30,652 bases of DNA from CAJWPI01 sp964635015. Its GTDB lineage: Bacteria; Pseudomonadota; Gammaproteobacteria; Magnimaribacterales; Magnimaribacteraceae. This document shows, piece after piece, positions 1 through 7,356 of the stretch. The notes beneath the pieces are model-generated. The model worked only from the letters and a program-made list of their open reading frames with translations, was not told the DNA's origin and searched no databases. Both the position numbers and the translations under genes were made by a program. Each line of letters opens with the position of its first letter. Positions within the stretch are counted from its first letter, which is position 1. The DNA lies in NCBI GenBank assembly GCA_964635015.1, contig CAZWMS010000019.1, forward strand, positions 1 to 30,652, given 5' to 3'.

Positions 1-2
1 TT

Positions 3-92
3 TTTGGTGCTGATATGGAAATAAATTTAATAAATGATGGCCCAGTAACCTTTTTGTTTAAAAGTACTGACTTTAAGAAGCGCTTTGATTGA
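3..92 (+). CDS. dtd: D-aminoacyl-tRNA deacylase, C-terminal end (partial)
   Basis: Only the last 29 codons and a TGA stop are in the window; the 5' part lies upstream of base 1. The reading frame gives FGADMEINLINDGPVTF, which matches the conserved C-terminal Dtd pattern FGAxMxVxLxNDGPVTF, the segment that carries the Gly-cisPro-adjacent NDGPVT element. Dtd hydrolyses D-amino acids mischarged onto tRNA. The neighbour downstream is tatC on the opposite strand. In some gammaproteobacteria dtd lies not far from the ubi-his-tat cluster, which agrees with this placement. The identification rests on a short but distinctive motif. Confidence 0.85.
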   Translation, partial: FGADMEINLINDGPVTFLFKSTDFKKRFD

Positions 93-266
93 TCTATACA
101 GAGATTGTGCAGGTCTTTCTTTATGATGCTGCTTTCGATTGGGATGATTCAGATCAAGCATTGAAGGTTTGCTAGCTCACATGATTAAGCCAAAAAGGAG
201 CTCTTGAAAACGAACTTATGCACTGGCCACAACTAACTTTGGGTAGAGGAAACAATTAACTTCAAC
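93..266. other. Gene-free spacer of 174 bases, content unrecognised
   Basis: Between the dtd stop and the tatC stop, all six frames are broken by stops within a few dozen codons. One plus-strand frame gives a short open stretch (about 95-175) and another gives about 18 codons near 205-260. I recognise neither. This may be a decayed gene or just a convergent spacer. I see no hairpin with a T-run here. Confidence 0.4.
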
Positions 267-1019
267 CTAATTAGATTCTTGGTTTTGTGTTTCTGAACTG
301 TTTTTTATGAAAATACGACTCAACAAGAGACCCACCTCAAATAAAAACCAAGCAGGGAGGGCCAAAAGAGTTTGGGATATAATATCTGGCGGTGTTAGGA
401 GCATACCGAGGATAAAGCAACTCACTATCACGTAAGGTCTCTTCTCAGACAAGCTTTTGGGTGAGGTAATCCCCGTCCAGTTTAGTAAGAAAATTAAGAC
501 TGGCATTTCAAATGCAATTGCAAAAGCTAAAAATATGTTAAGAATAAAATCTAAGTATTTGCTTATGTCTGTCATTATTGTTATGTCGGCAGGCCCAGTT
601 GTAGTAAAGAAACCAAACATTAAGGGAAAAACTAGGTAGTAAGCAAAAACAATACCTGTATAAAAAAGCAATACACTAGAAATGCCAATAGACAAAGAGA
701 AAGTTTTTTCTTTCTTATACATTCCAGGTGCTACAAATCCCCAAATTTCAAATAAAACATATGGTAAGGAAATGAATAATGAGGCATAAAAAGTAAGTTT
801 TAGAGGGGACAAGAACGGAGAAGCCACTTCTGTAGCTATCATAGTTGATTGACCCAATAAGAAATTTTGGAGAGGATTAGAAGCAAATTGATAAATATCA
901 TTTGAGAAATATATCAAAGGTACAAATACCACTAGTATTGCGATAACCGAGCGGATTAGCCTCCTCCTCAATTCCTTCAAGTGTTCAATAAAGCTAAATT
1001 TCTTATCTTCTGAGGACAT
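267..1019 (-). CDS. tatC: Sec-independent protein translocase subunit TatC
   Basis: TatC is the multi-spanning inner-membrane receptor of the twin-arginine pathway. With TatB it binds the RR signal peptides of folded precursors and then recruits TatA. The 250-residue product starts MSSEDKKFSFIEHLKELRRR, with the conserved HLxELRxR motif just before the first membrane span. About six hydrophobic segments follow, including the conserved FxxPF-like first periplasmic region. The length is normal for the family (E. coli about 258). The start is supported by a purine-rich GAAGGAT about 15 bases upstream. It is the last gene of the tatA-tatB-tatC series on the minus strand, 22 bases after tatB, and no tatD follows. 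Confidence 0.96.
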   Translation of the reverse strand: MSSEDKKFSFIEHLKELRRRLIRSVIAILVVFVPLIYFSNDIYQFASNPLQNFLLGQSTMIATEVASPFLSPLKLTFYASLFISLPYVLFEIWGFVAPGMYKKEKTFSLSIGISSVLLFYTGIVFAYYLVFPLMFGFFTTTGPADITIMTDISKYLDFILNIFLAFAIAFEMPVLIFLLNWTGITSPKSLSEKRPYVIVSCFILGMLLTPPDIISQTLLALPAWFLFEVGLLLSRIFIKNSSETQNQESN

Positions 1020-1041
1020 TTATACTGTTTATAATATCCTT

Positions 1042-1275
1042 CTATTTCTTTTTATTTTTTAAGCCTTTTAAGACTTGTTCATTATGAAGATCTTGTTTTA
1101 TTTCATTTAAACCAACAGTCTTTTCTATTTCTAGTTTTACTTCTGAGCTAGCTCTTTTCCCCCACTGGTATATTTTAGTTATACCCTTCACAATTTCTGG
1201 AATTTTATTAGGACCTAAAACAAGAAGAGACACCACCAGAACAATTAAAAGTTCAGGTAATCCTATATCGAACAT
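1042..1275 (-). CDS. tatB: Sec-independent protein translocase subunit TatB
   Basis: The 77-residue protein begins MFDIGLPELLIVLVVSLLVLGP, the TatB signature: one N-terminal membrane helix with an early Glu (PELL) and the LGP hinge. The amphipathic helix (about residues 25-55) and a charged tail ending in KNKKK follow. TatB partners TatC in the receptor complex that recognises twin-arginine signal peptides. It is much shorter than E. coli TatB (about 171 residues) because the variable C-terminal tail is trimmed, which fits a streamlined genome. It lies between tatA and tatC on the same strand with gaps of about 20 bases. Confidence 0.93.
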   Translation of the reverse strand: MFDIGLPELLIVLVVSLLVLGPNKIPEIVKGITKIYQWGKRASSEVKLEIEKTVGLNEIKQDLHNEQVLKGLKNKKK

Positions 1276-1293
1276 TTAACTTTAAGAAAAAAT

Positions 1294-1464
1294 TTATTTT
1301 TTCTCTTTCTTTTTATCCTCATCATCTTGTATTGCTTTTTTAAATCCTTTTAATGCTTTTCCTAAATCCCATCCAACACTTTTTAGTCTTTTTGTTCCAA
1401 ATAGCAATAAAATAATTACAAGAATAATTATTAAAGAAGATAAGCTTATTCCACCAAAACCCAT
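1294..1464 (-). CDS. tatA: Sec-independent protein translocase subunit TatA
   Basis: This small gene of 56 codons plus TAA reads MGFGGISLSSLIIILVIILL in its first 20 residues. One hydrophobic helix is followed by the FGTKRL hinge, then an amphipathic helix containing LGKALKGFKKAI, and a short acidic/basic tail (DDEDKKKEKK). This is the TatA architecture, and FGxKxL plus GxxLGxAxxGFKxA is diagnostic. TatA oligomerises to form the translocation element of the Tat system. It lies 9 bases after hisE and 18 bases before tatB on the same strand, so the whole Tat core is co-transcribed. It is shorter than E. coli TatA (89 residues) only in the dispensable tail. Confidence 0.94.
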   Translation of the reverse strand: MGFGGISLSSLIIILVIILLLFGTKRLKSVGWDLGKALKGFKKAIQDDEDKKKEKK

Positions 1465-1473
1465 ACAAATCAC

Positions 1474-1812
1474 CTATTTTTGTTTCTTTTTTCTAGAATT
1501 TTTCTCAACTATACCAGATATACCAAACCTTGATTCTAGTTCTTTTAACACTTTTAGGGGATTAATGTTTTCATTAGAAAGCAAAACCATAGTGTGAAAC
1601 CATAAATCTGCTACTTCGTGTACTATTTTTCTCTCTCTGTGTTTACTCATATCTTTAGTGGCTTTAATAAGCTCAAGGGTCTCCTCTTCAACTTTCTTAA
1701 GAATTTCATCCACCCCTCTTTCATAGAGACGTTTGGTATACGAGTTGGTTTTAGGTAATTTCTTCCTTTCTTCAAGTACTTTAGAAATCTTTGAAATTAT
1801 GTCCTTTTTCAT
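1474..1812 (-). CDS. hisE: Phosphoribosyl-ATP pyrophosphatase HisE
   Basis: HisE converts phosphoribosyl-ATP to phosphoribosyl-AMP, the second step of histidine synthesis. The 112-residue protein is the free-standing MazG-like form, not fused to HisI. The metal/nucleotide motif EEETLELIKA is at residues 42-51 and HEVADLWFH at 65-73, both typical of PRA-PH enzymes. The tail is strongly basic (SRKKKQK). It is inserted between ubiB (9 bases upstream) and tatA (9 bases downstream), a position also seen in pseudomonads, where hisI usually precedes it. hisI is not in this window. Confidence 0.92.
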   Translation of the reverse strand: MKKDIISKISKVLEERKKLPKTNSYTKRLYERGVDEILKKVEEETLELIKATKDMSKHRERKIVHEVADLWFHTMVLLSNENINPLKVLKELESRFGISGIVEKNSRKKKQK

Positions 1813-1821
1813 AGAAAAATT

Positions 1822-3381
1822 TTAATTTAGGACTCTGTATATCCCAAAAACAACAACTGACATTAATATTATCAATATTAATATATTTGAAAATCTTTTT
1901 TCTTTATTCATTTTACTAAAAAATTCTTCTTGCTTTTTTTCACTTTCTAAATGGTACTGTTCCAGTTTATTTAGTTGGTTTAGAGCAGATTCTGCTGTCC
2001 TAGGAAACTTTCTGGCTTTTTCTAGCCATTCTAATGCATTCTTTCTAGTCCATTCCTTTATTTTTGTAGGGTTATATTTTTCTGAAAGCCACGACTTAAG
2101 GAATGGACTTGCTATTGACCAAAAGTCTAGCTTGGGATAAAGCTGTTTTCCCAATCCCTCTATATTAATTAATGTTTTTTGCAGAAGCATTAACGAGGGT
2201 TGCATTTGCAAGTCAAACCTTCTTGCTGAATCAAAAATATGCAAAAGCAACTCTCCAAACTTTATTTCTTCGAGAGGCCTTTCCAGAAAAGGTTCGCAAG
2301 CAACCCTAATTGTTCTCTCTAGCTCGTTTGGGTTTGTTCTTGGATTTACCCAGTTTACTCCAATTAATATTTCTGCAATTTCTTTAAAATCTTTTCCAAT
2401 TAAAGCCAATAACATTCTGCCTATCTGAAATTGTTCCTCTTCAGTTAAAGAACCAATAATTGCATAGTCAACTGCAATATAAGTGGGATTATTAGGGTCT
2501 TTAATATTAATAAAGATATTACCAGGATGCATATCTGCATGAAAAAAATTATGAGTAAAGACTTGCTTAAGGAAAATTTCCACCCCCCTTTCAGATAATA
2601 GCTTTAAATCTACTTTTGAGTTTTTTAAGCTTTCTATTTGGTCCACTGGAGTTCCTGAAATCCTTTCCATTATCAGAAGATTCTTAGTCGTATATTCAGA
2701 GTAAACTTTAGGAACATAAAGAAGCGAGTTATTTTTAAAATGTTCTTTGGTTTTCTTCATATTTGAGGCTTCAATCCTCAAATCCAACTCGTCTTTGATA
2801 ATGTGCTTATATTCTTCTAATAACTCAATAAGCCGCAATCTTTTAGCATCAGAAAAGTTATTTTCTATAATTTTTGCAAGCCTTCTCATCAACGAAAGAT
2901 CTTTGGTTATTTTTTCTTCTAGATTAGGTCTTACAATCTTTATTGCCACCTCTTTACCAGATTCCTTTAGGTTTGCTTCGTATACTTGGGCAATTGAAGC
3001 CGCTGCAATAGGAACTTTTGTAAAGTTTGTAAATACTTTATCTATAGAGGTTCCTAATTCATCTTGAATAATTTCTATTGCAATTTTTGTTGAGAAAGGA
3101 GCAAGGTTATCTTGTAATTTTGATAGACTTTTAGCTATATCTTTAGGTATAAGATCCGGTCTAGTTGAAAGTAATTGTCCAAATTTAATAAAAATAGGAC
3201 CGGCCTGCTCTAAAGCTGAACTAAGTCGATCACCGTCAGGCTCCTTTGAGGAATAAATTTTCCATGGCATGGTAAGTGAAATAAAACCCCAGCCCGGGCT
3301 TGCAAAACGAACTATTAATTTATCAATTCTAGCTTTTAAAAAAATATGAACTATTTCTAGAAATCTGATCAAGTCCTTCAT
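1822..3381 (-). CDS. ubiB: UbiB, ABC1/ADCK-family atypical kinase/ATPase of ubiquinone synthesis
   Basis: UbiB supports aerobic ubiquinone synthesis, probably as an ATPase that mobilises lipid intermediates for the Ubi complex. The 519-residue product has the family N-terminal KFGQ motif (66-69), the Ala-rich loop AAASIAQ (126-132) that replaces the kinase P-loop, the ATP-site Lys148 in VAIK, the catalytic-loop HADMHPGN (281-288) and a single membrane span near the C-terminus (about 497-516). The family metal-binding triplet, DFG in many members and DCG in E. coli, reads DYA at 305-307, so the Gly is replaced by Ala. It overlaps ubiE by 4 bases (ATGA), suggesting translational coupling. No ubiJ gene lies between them. 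Confidence 0.95.
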   Translation of the reverse strand: MKDLIRFLEIVHIFLKARIDKLIVRFASPGWGFISLTMPWKIYSSKEPDGDRLSSALEQAGPIFIKFGQLLSTRPDLIPKDIAKSLSKLQDNLAPFSTKIAIEIIQDELGTSIDKVFTNFTKVPIAAASIAQVYEANLKESGKEVAIKIVRPNLEEKITKDLSLMRRLAKIIENNFSDAKRLRLIELLEEYKHIIKDELDLRIEASNMKKTKEHFKNNSLLYVPKVYSEYTTKNLLIMERISGTPVDQIESLKNSKVDLKLLSERGVEIFLKQVFTHNFFHADMHPGNIFINIKDPNNPTYIAVDYAIIGSLTEEEQFQIGRMLLALIGKDFKEIAEILIGVNWVNPRTNPNELERTIRVACEPFLERPLEEIKFGELLLHIFDSARRFDLQMQPSLMLLQKTLINIEGLGKQLYPKLDFWSIASPFLKSWLSEKYNPTKIKEWTRKNALEWLEKARKFPRTAESALNQLNKLEQYHLESEKKQEEFFSKMNKEKRFSNILILIILMSVVVFGIYRVLN

Positions 3382-4145
3382 AATACTTTCGTAGGTTTAA
3401 AACCAGAGTGGATTGAAACTATTCCTTGAGTTAAATATTCATACTTACATCTTACAAAGCCTATTTTCTTCATTAATTCTTTCATTTCTTCTGGGGGGGG
3501 ATACATTCTGATAGACTCTGCCAAATACTGATAGCTGTCGCCATCTTTAGCAATAATTTCACCAATTTTAGGCATTACTTCAAAGGAGTAAATATCATAA
3601 ATTTCTCTGATCATCTCATTCTTGGGTTTTGAAAATTCTAAAATCATAAAATTCCCCCCCGGTTTTAAACAATACAGAATAGAGCTTAAGGCTTTTTCTT
3701 TATCTGTTATGTTTCTTAGACCAAATGCAATAGTTATTAGATCAAAAGAGTTTTCATAGAATGGAAGAGAATGAGCGTCTAGCTGAATAGCAGAAAAGTT
3801 TAAAACCCCTTTATCAATTAGATTATTTTTTCCTTTTCTTAGCATATTCATATTTATATCTGATAGAAGTATCAATCCCTTTTCATTGATTTTTTTAGAT
3901 ATGAGGGTCGTTAAATCGCCCGTACCTCCTGCCAAGTCCAATACTTTAAAATTAGATCTTATTTTTGCAGCATTAACCGCGACCCTCTTCCATAGTCTAT
4001 GTAAACCTAGAGAAAGAATATCGTTCATTAGGTCATAATTTTCATGAACTTTGTCAAAGACATCGTCAACCATTTTTTGCTTATCTTGAGGGTCTACTTT
4101 TTTGTAGCCGAAAGATGAATTTGTTTCAGTATTTTCTTTGCTCAT
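3378..4145 (-). CDS. ubiE: UbiE, demethylubiquinone/demethylmenaquinone C-methyltransferase
   Basis: UbiE is the SAM-dependent C-methyltransferase of ubiquinone (and menaquinone) synthesis. The 255-residue protein has the family start FGYKKV (12-17), VHENYDLMND, and SAM motif I VLDLAGGTGDL at 68-78. It also has the conserved AFGLRN segment, the KPGG strand and the C-terminal GIVSIHSGFKP, all close to E. coli UbiE (251 residues). It sits 23 bases downstream of the DUF6279 lipoprotein gene, and its stop overlaps the ubiB start by 4 bases. Menaquinone genes are not visible, so a ubiquinone role is the safer assignment. Confidence 0.96.
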   Translation of the reverse strand: MSKENTETNSSFGYKKVDPQDKQKMVDDVFDKVHENYDLMNDILSLGLHRLWKRVAVNAAKIRSNFKVLDLAGGTGDLTTLISKKINEKGLILLSDINMNMLRKGKNNLIDKGVLNFSAIQLDAHSLPFYENSFDLITIAFGLRNITDKEKALSSILYCLKPGGNFMILEFSKPKNEMIREIYDIYSFEVMPKIGEIIAKDGDSYQYLAESIRMYPPPEEMKELMKKIGFVRCKYEYLTQGIVSIHSGFKPTKVL

Positions 4146-4168
4146 AAAGGGGTTAATTGAGATTTATT

Positions 4169-5029
4169 CTAACTTAAAAGTTTTGAATTTCTTATAACTC
4201 GATCAATCAACCTTATATACGAGTCAATTCTTTTTTTATAACTTTTCTTTTGCTGAGTGTCTAAACTATTTAAAGTGCTAGAGATTAGTTTAAAAGTTAG
4301 AAGCCTGTTTTTAGACTCTATTATCTTTAATTTTCCATCAAGAAAATCTCCAGAAAGCTTTAGATGTTCAAGTAGTAAAATTTCAAAGTCTCTACTTTCT
4401 CTTAATATCAAGATTTTTATTAATTTTTTATTCCAGGAGTCTTGCGCATTTATTGATTCGATTCTAATATCTTCCATTAAATTTATATGCTCATTAATAT
4501 TTATTTTCTGCTTTTCATTTATCCTTATCCCTACTCTTTTAAATCCATCTATTGAGTTCTTTAGGGTCTGATCTTTAAAATTCTGAGTTTTTGATTTTTT
4601 TAGAGCTCTCTTTCTTTTTTCTATGATTCCTAAAAAATGCTTATCTATTTGTGACACCTGAGAATCATTTAGGCTTTTAGAGAATGTAACTATGTGAGGT
4701 ATAAAAAAATTATTACTAGACTTAAAGCTATCAAACAAATTTAAGTAAAGAATTTCTACTTCTCCATGAGTAACACCTTCGTCCAAACTTTTAACAGACT
4801 CTAAAATTTTTTTATATTTGGGCATCTCATTAACTTCATGCCAATAATGAAAATCTTTGGCAATATTATTAATAATACTTTTCTGATCTCTATTGAAATT
4901 TGCATATTGAAAAAAATAATTAGTTAAATAGGAATCTAAGCGACTATAGGCCCACTCCCCCATTAAAGAACAGGATGTAAAGCTAAGAATAAGCACCTTT
5001 AAGATTATTATTTTTTTTAGAGATAACAT
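4169..5029 (-). CDS. Putative lipoprotein, DUF6279 family
   Basis: This 286-residue protein of unknown function begins with a hydrophobic signal segment (about 5-19) ending in SFTSC. That resembles a lipobox with Phe at -3, so Cys20 may be lipidated. The mature part is helical and highly charged. Early residues follow the DUF6279 pattern: an aromatic-rich region (WAYSRLDSYL), then WHEVNEMPKY, which corresponds to the WHR-x-E-L-P-x-Y motif of that family. I know of no established function. It is the first gene of the minus-strand ubi-his-tat cluster, 23 bases ahead of ubiE, so it is probably co-transcribed with it. Function cannot be read from position alone. Confidence 0.7.
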   Translation of the reverse strand: MLSLKKIIILKVLILSFTSCSLMGEWAYSRLDSYLTNYFFQYANFNRDQKSIINNIAKDFHYWHEVNEMPKYKKILESVKSLDEGVTHGEVEILYLNLFDSFKSSNNFFIPHIVTFSKSLNDSQVSQIDKHFLGIIEKRKRALKKSKTQNFKDQTLKNSIDGFKRVGIRINEKQKININEHINLMEDIRIESINAQDSWNKKLIKILILRESRDFEILLLEHLKLSGDFLDGKLKIIESKNRLLTFKLISSTLNSLDTQQKKSYKKRIDSYIRLIDRVIRNSKLLS

Positions 5030-5053
5030 TATCTTTTATTCATTTCTATGGCT

Positions 5054-5060
5054 TATTATA
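5054..5060. promoter_or_regulatory. Overlapping divergent -10 elements between the lipoprotein gene and orn
   Basis: On the minus strand 5060-5055 reads TATAAT, a perfect -10 about 25 bases before the lipoprotein ATG. On the plus strand 5054-5059 reads TATTAT (5 of 6 matches), about 23 bases before the orn ATG. Neither has a convincing -35 box at the normal distance. Both promoters would occupy the same DNA, so they may exclude each other. Confidence 0.35.
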
Positions 5061-5081
5061 CTTTCCAGTTAAAATTCTTTG

Positions 5082-5630
5082 ATGAATCAAAAAAAATCAT
5101 TTCCATATCTTATTTGGATAGATCTTGAAATGACAGGTCTAGATCCTGATTCTGAGAGAATTATTGAAATAGCGTCAGTAGTTACGTCTTCTGATCTTTC
5201 TGAAATAATTGAAGGACCTGACTTAGTTATTAAACAGCCTCAAAATTATATAGATAACATGGATGACTGGAATTTATCTCATCATCAAGCATCTGGGTTA
5301 ATTGATTGCCTAAAAGTTACCACTGTTACAGAAACAGAAGCTGAACAGAGAACACTAAACTTTCTTTCTAGTTATTCAAATAAAGGACAATCCCCTCTAT
5401 GTGGGAACTCCATCTCTCATGATCGAAGGTTTCTAAATAGATATATGCCAAAATTGGCTTCTTTCTTTCACTATAGGAACATTGACGTTAGTACCATTAA
5501 AGAACTAGCAAAGAGATGGCACCCCGAAATGATTAAAGGGCATTCCAAGGAAAGTAGCCATAGAGCAATGGCAGATGTTAGAGATTCAATTAATGAGCTT
5601 AAAATTTATAAAGATAAGCTGTTTAAATAA
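5082..5630 (+). CDS. orn: Oligoribonuclease (3'-5' exoribonuclease, DEDDh family)
   Basis: Orn degrades 2-5-nucleotide RNAs to mononucleotides, the last step of mRNA turnover and of pGpG clearance after c-di-GMP breakdown. From the ATG at 5082 the product is 182 residues, against 181 in E. coli. A TTG three bases earlier is open but unnecessary. The catalytic residues line up: Asp14 and Glu16 in DLEMTG, Asp114 in GNSISHDRRF, and His160/Asp165 in HRAMADVRDS. It diverges from the ubi-tat operon and converges on the DUF1820 gene with 12 bases between stops. Confidence 0.96.
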   Translation: MNQKKSFPYLIWIDLEMTGLDPDSERIIEIASVVTSSDLSEIIEGPDLVIKQPQNYIDNMDDWNLSHHQASGLIDCLKVTTVTETEAEQRTLNFLSSYSNKGQSPLCGNSISHDRRFLNRYMPKLASFFHYRNIDVSTIKELAKRWHPEMIKGHSKESSHRAMADVRDSINELKIYKDKLFK

Positions 5631-5642
5631 GAACGATTAGAT

Positions 5643-5978
5643 CTAATCTCGCCTTTTAGGGCTTTTATCAATTACATGAGAAGCAAGTTGAGTAACACTC
5701 CCCCCTTTGTTGGTAGTTATTTTAGAATTTCCTTTCTTATCTACCTCATCTATTCTAAGTATTGCATTTATGGGTATATAGCTTTTAAGCACTCCCCTAA
5801 ATTCAGATTTAAGTTTTTCTTCACCTGGATCTACAAGAATTTGAGAACTCTGGTCAAACAAATAGTCACTGACTTCAATGAAACCATATAGATCGCTTTG
5901 ATAAATTCCTTTAGCATATACTTCAAATACTTCACCGCCTTGTATAAATACTATTTTGTAGATTCCTTTTTTTGCCAT
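5643..5978 (-). CDS. DUF1820 family protein
   Basis: This is a 111-residue cytosolic protein without signal peptide or membrane span. It matches the small gammaproteobacterial DUF1820 family: the start YKIVFIQGGEVFEVYAKGI, then LYGFIEVSDYLF, DPGEEKLKSEF and the C-terminal half IPINAILRIDEVDKKG follow that family's consensus. The function is unknown. It ends tail-to-tail with orn and diverges from miaB, with only 46 bases between the two starts. A perfect 14-base palindrome (GATTAGATCTAATC, 5635-5648) overlaps its stop codon. It has no T-run and is unlikely to be a terminator. Confidence 0.8.
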   Translation of the reverse strand: MAKKGIYKIVFIQGGEVFEVYAKGIYQSDLYGFIEVSDYLFDQSSQILVDPGEEKLKSEFRGVLKSYIPINAILRIDEVDKKGNSKITTNKGGSVTQLASHVIDKSPKRRD

Positions 5979-6024
5979 TACAATTCGTGCCCCTTAAAAA
6001 ATTAATGTGAATTATAGATAAACT

Positions 6025-7356
6025 ATGGGCAAAAAGTTATATATCAAGACTCATGGATGTCAAATGAACGAATATGATTCTGATCGTATGAAGGATCTAT
6101 TAAGTTTGAGTCATGGATTTGAAGTCACAACCAGCCCAGAGAAGGCAGATTTAATTCTTTTAAATACTTGTTCTATAAGGGAAAAAGCGCAAGAAAAGGT
6201 TTTTCACGAGTTGGGAAGGTGGAAAGACTTAAAGCAAAGTAACCCAAACCTAAAAATTGGAGTTGGAGGTTGTGTAGCAAGCCAAGAAGGAAAAAAAATA
6301 TCAGAAAGAGCACCTTTTGTTGACATTATTTTTGGGCCCCAAACCATACATAGAGTTCCCAATTTGTATGAAAAATCAAAAAAATTAGAAGATTCTGTAG
6401 ATATTTCATTTCCAAAAACTGAGAAATTTAATAATTTTCTACCCCATAAAGACAAAAAACCCTCAGCCTTTGTCTCTATTATGGAGGGGTGTAATAAATA
6501 TTGCTCATTTTGTGTTGTTCCGAAAACTAGAGGACATGAATTTAGCAGACCAATGCAAAAAGTTTTAAATGAAGTAAGAGAGTTAGCAAGCGAGGGTACT
6601 AAAGAGATCGTTTTTCTAGGTCAGAATGTCAATTCATACAGAGAGGGAAATTCTAAAGAAAAGGGCTTGGGTTTGTCTAAGTTGATAAGAGAAACCTCTA
6701 AAGTAGAGGGCATTGGCAGGATAAGATTTATAACCTCTCATCCGGCTGAATTTGGAAAGCCATTGATAAATATTTATAGAGAGATACCTAAATTAGCTAA
6801 ACACGTTCACTTACCTGTCCAAAGTGGTTCAGACAAAATTCTTAAATACATGAGAAGAAGATACACAGCTAAAGAATATATAGAGATAATTTTAAAGTTA
6901 AGAGAAGCCAGTCCCGGGATAAGTATATCTTCAGATTTTATAGTAGGTTTCCCGGGGGAGACAGAGCGGGATTTTAAAGACACTCTTGATTTGGTAGATA
7001 AAGTTGGTTTTGACGAATCTTATAGTTTTATATATAGCCCAAGACCTAATACGGCAGCAGCGGAGATGGAAGACTCTTTATCCGATGAAACTAAGAAATT
7101 TCGTCTACAATTATTGCAAGAGAAACTTAAAGGGAATTCCCAAAAAATAAGCAGAAGAATGGTAGGAGGATATGAAAAATGCTTAGTCACAGGAGTTTCC
7201 AAAAAAGACTCTACAGAATTCCAAGCCAGAACAGAAAACAATAGAGTGGTAAACTTTAGCTCTATCGAAACAAACATTTTAGGTAAATTTATTAAATTAA
7301 AAATAACTAACTCTATGCCAAATTCCCTAAGGGGACTTTATAACCAAGATAATTAA
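6025..7356 (+). CDS. miaB: tRNA-2-methylthio-N6-dimethylallyladenosine synthase MiaB
   Basis: MiaB is a radical-SAM methylthiotransferase that adds the 2-methylthio group to i6A37 of tRNAs reading UNN codons. The 443-residue protein has the three UPF0004 cluster ligands Cys12 (GCQMNEYDSDRM), Cys49 (NTCSIRE) and Cys83 (GGCVA). The radical-SAM CxxxCxxC is at Cys156/160/163 (CNKYCSFC), followed by VVPKTRG, and a C-terminal TRAM domain covers about 375-440. The short spacer shows no clear Shine-Dalgarno. The TAA stop is immediately followed by the ybeZ ATG with no spacer. It heads the conserved miaB-ybeZ-ybeY-corC-lnt series. Confidence 0.97.
   Translation: MGKKLYIKTHGCQMNEYDSDRMKDLLSLSHGFEVTTSPEKADLILLNTCSIREKAQEKVFHELGRWKDLKQSNPNLKIGVGGCVASQEGKKISERAPFVDIIFGPQTIHRVPNLYEKSKKLEDSVDISFPKTEKFNNFLPHKDKKPSAFVSIMEGCNKYCSFCVVPKTRGHEFSRPMQKVLNEVRELASEGTKEIVFLGQNVNSYREGNSKEKGLGLSKLIRETSKVEGIGRIRFITSHPAEFGKPLINIYREIPKLAKHVHLPVQSGSDKILKYMRRRYTAKEYIEIILKLREASPGISISSDFIVGFPGETERDFKDTLDLVDKVGFDESYSFIYSPRPNTAAAEMEDSLSDETKKFRLQLLQEKLKGNSQKISRRMVGGYEKCLVTGVSKKDSTEFQARTENNRVVNFSSIETNILGKFIKLKITNSMPNSLRGLYNQDN

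Noticed and set aside
5635..5648. Perfect palindrome GATTAGATCTAATC as a terminator between orn and the DUF1820 gene
   Set aside because: There is no loop or T-run; it is too short and AT-rich for an intrinsic terminator. It could be a binding site, but nothing supports that.
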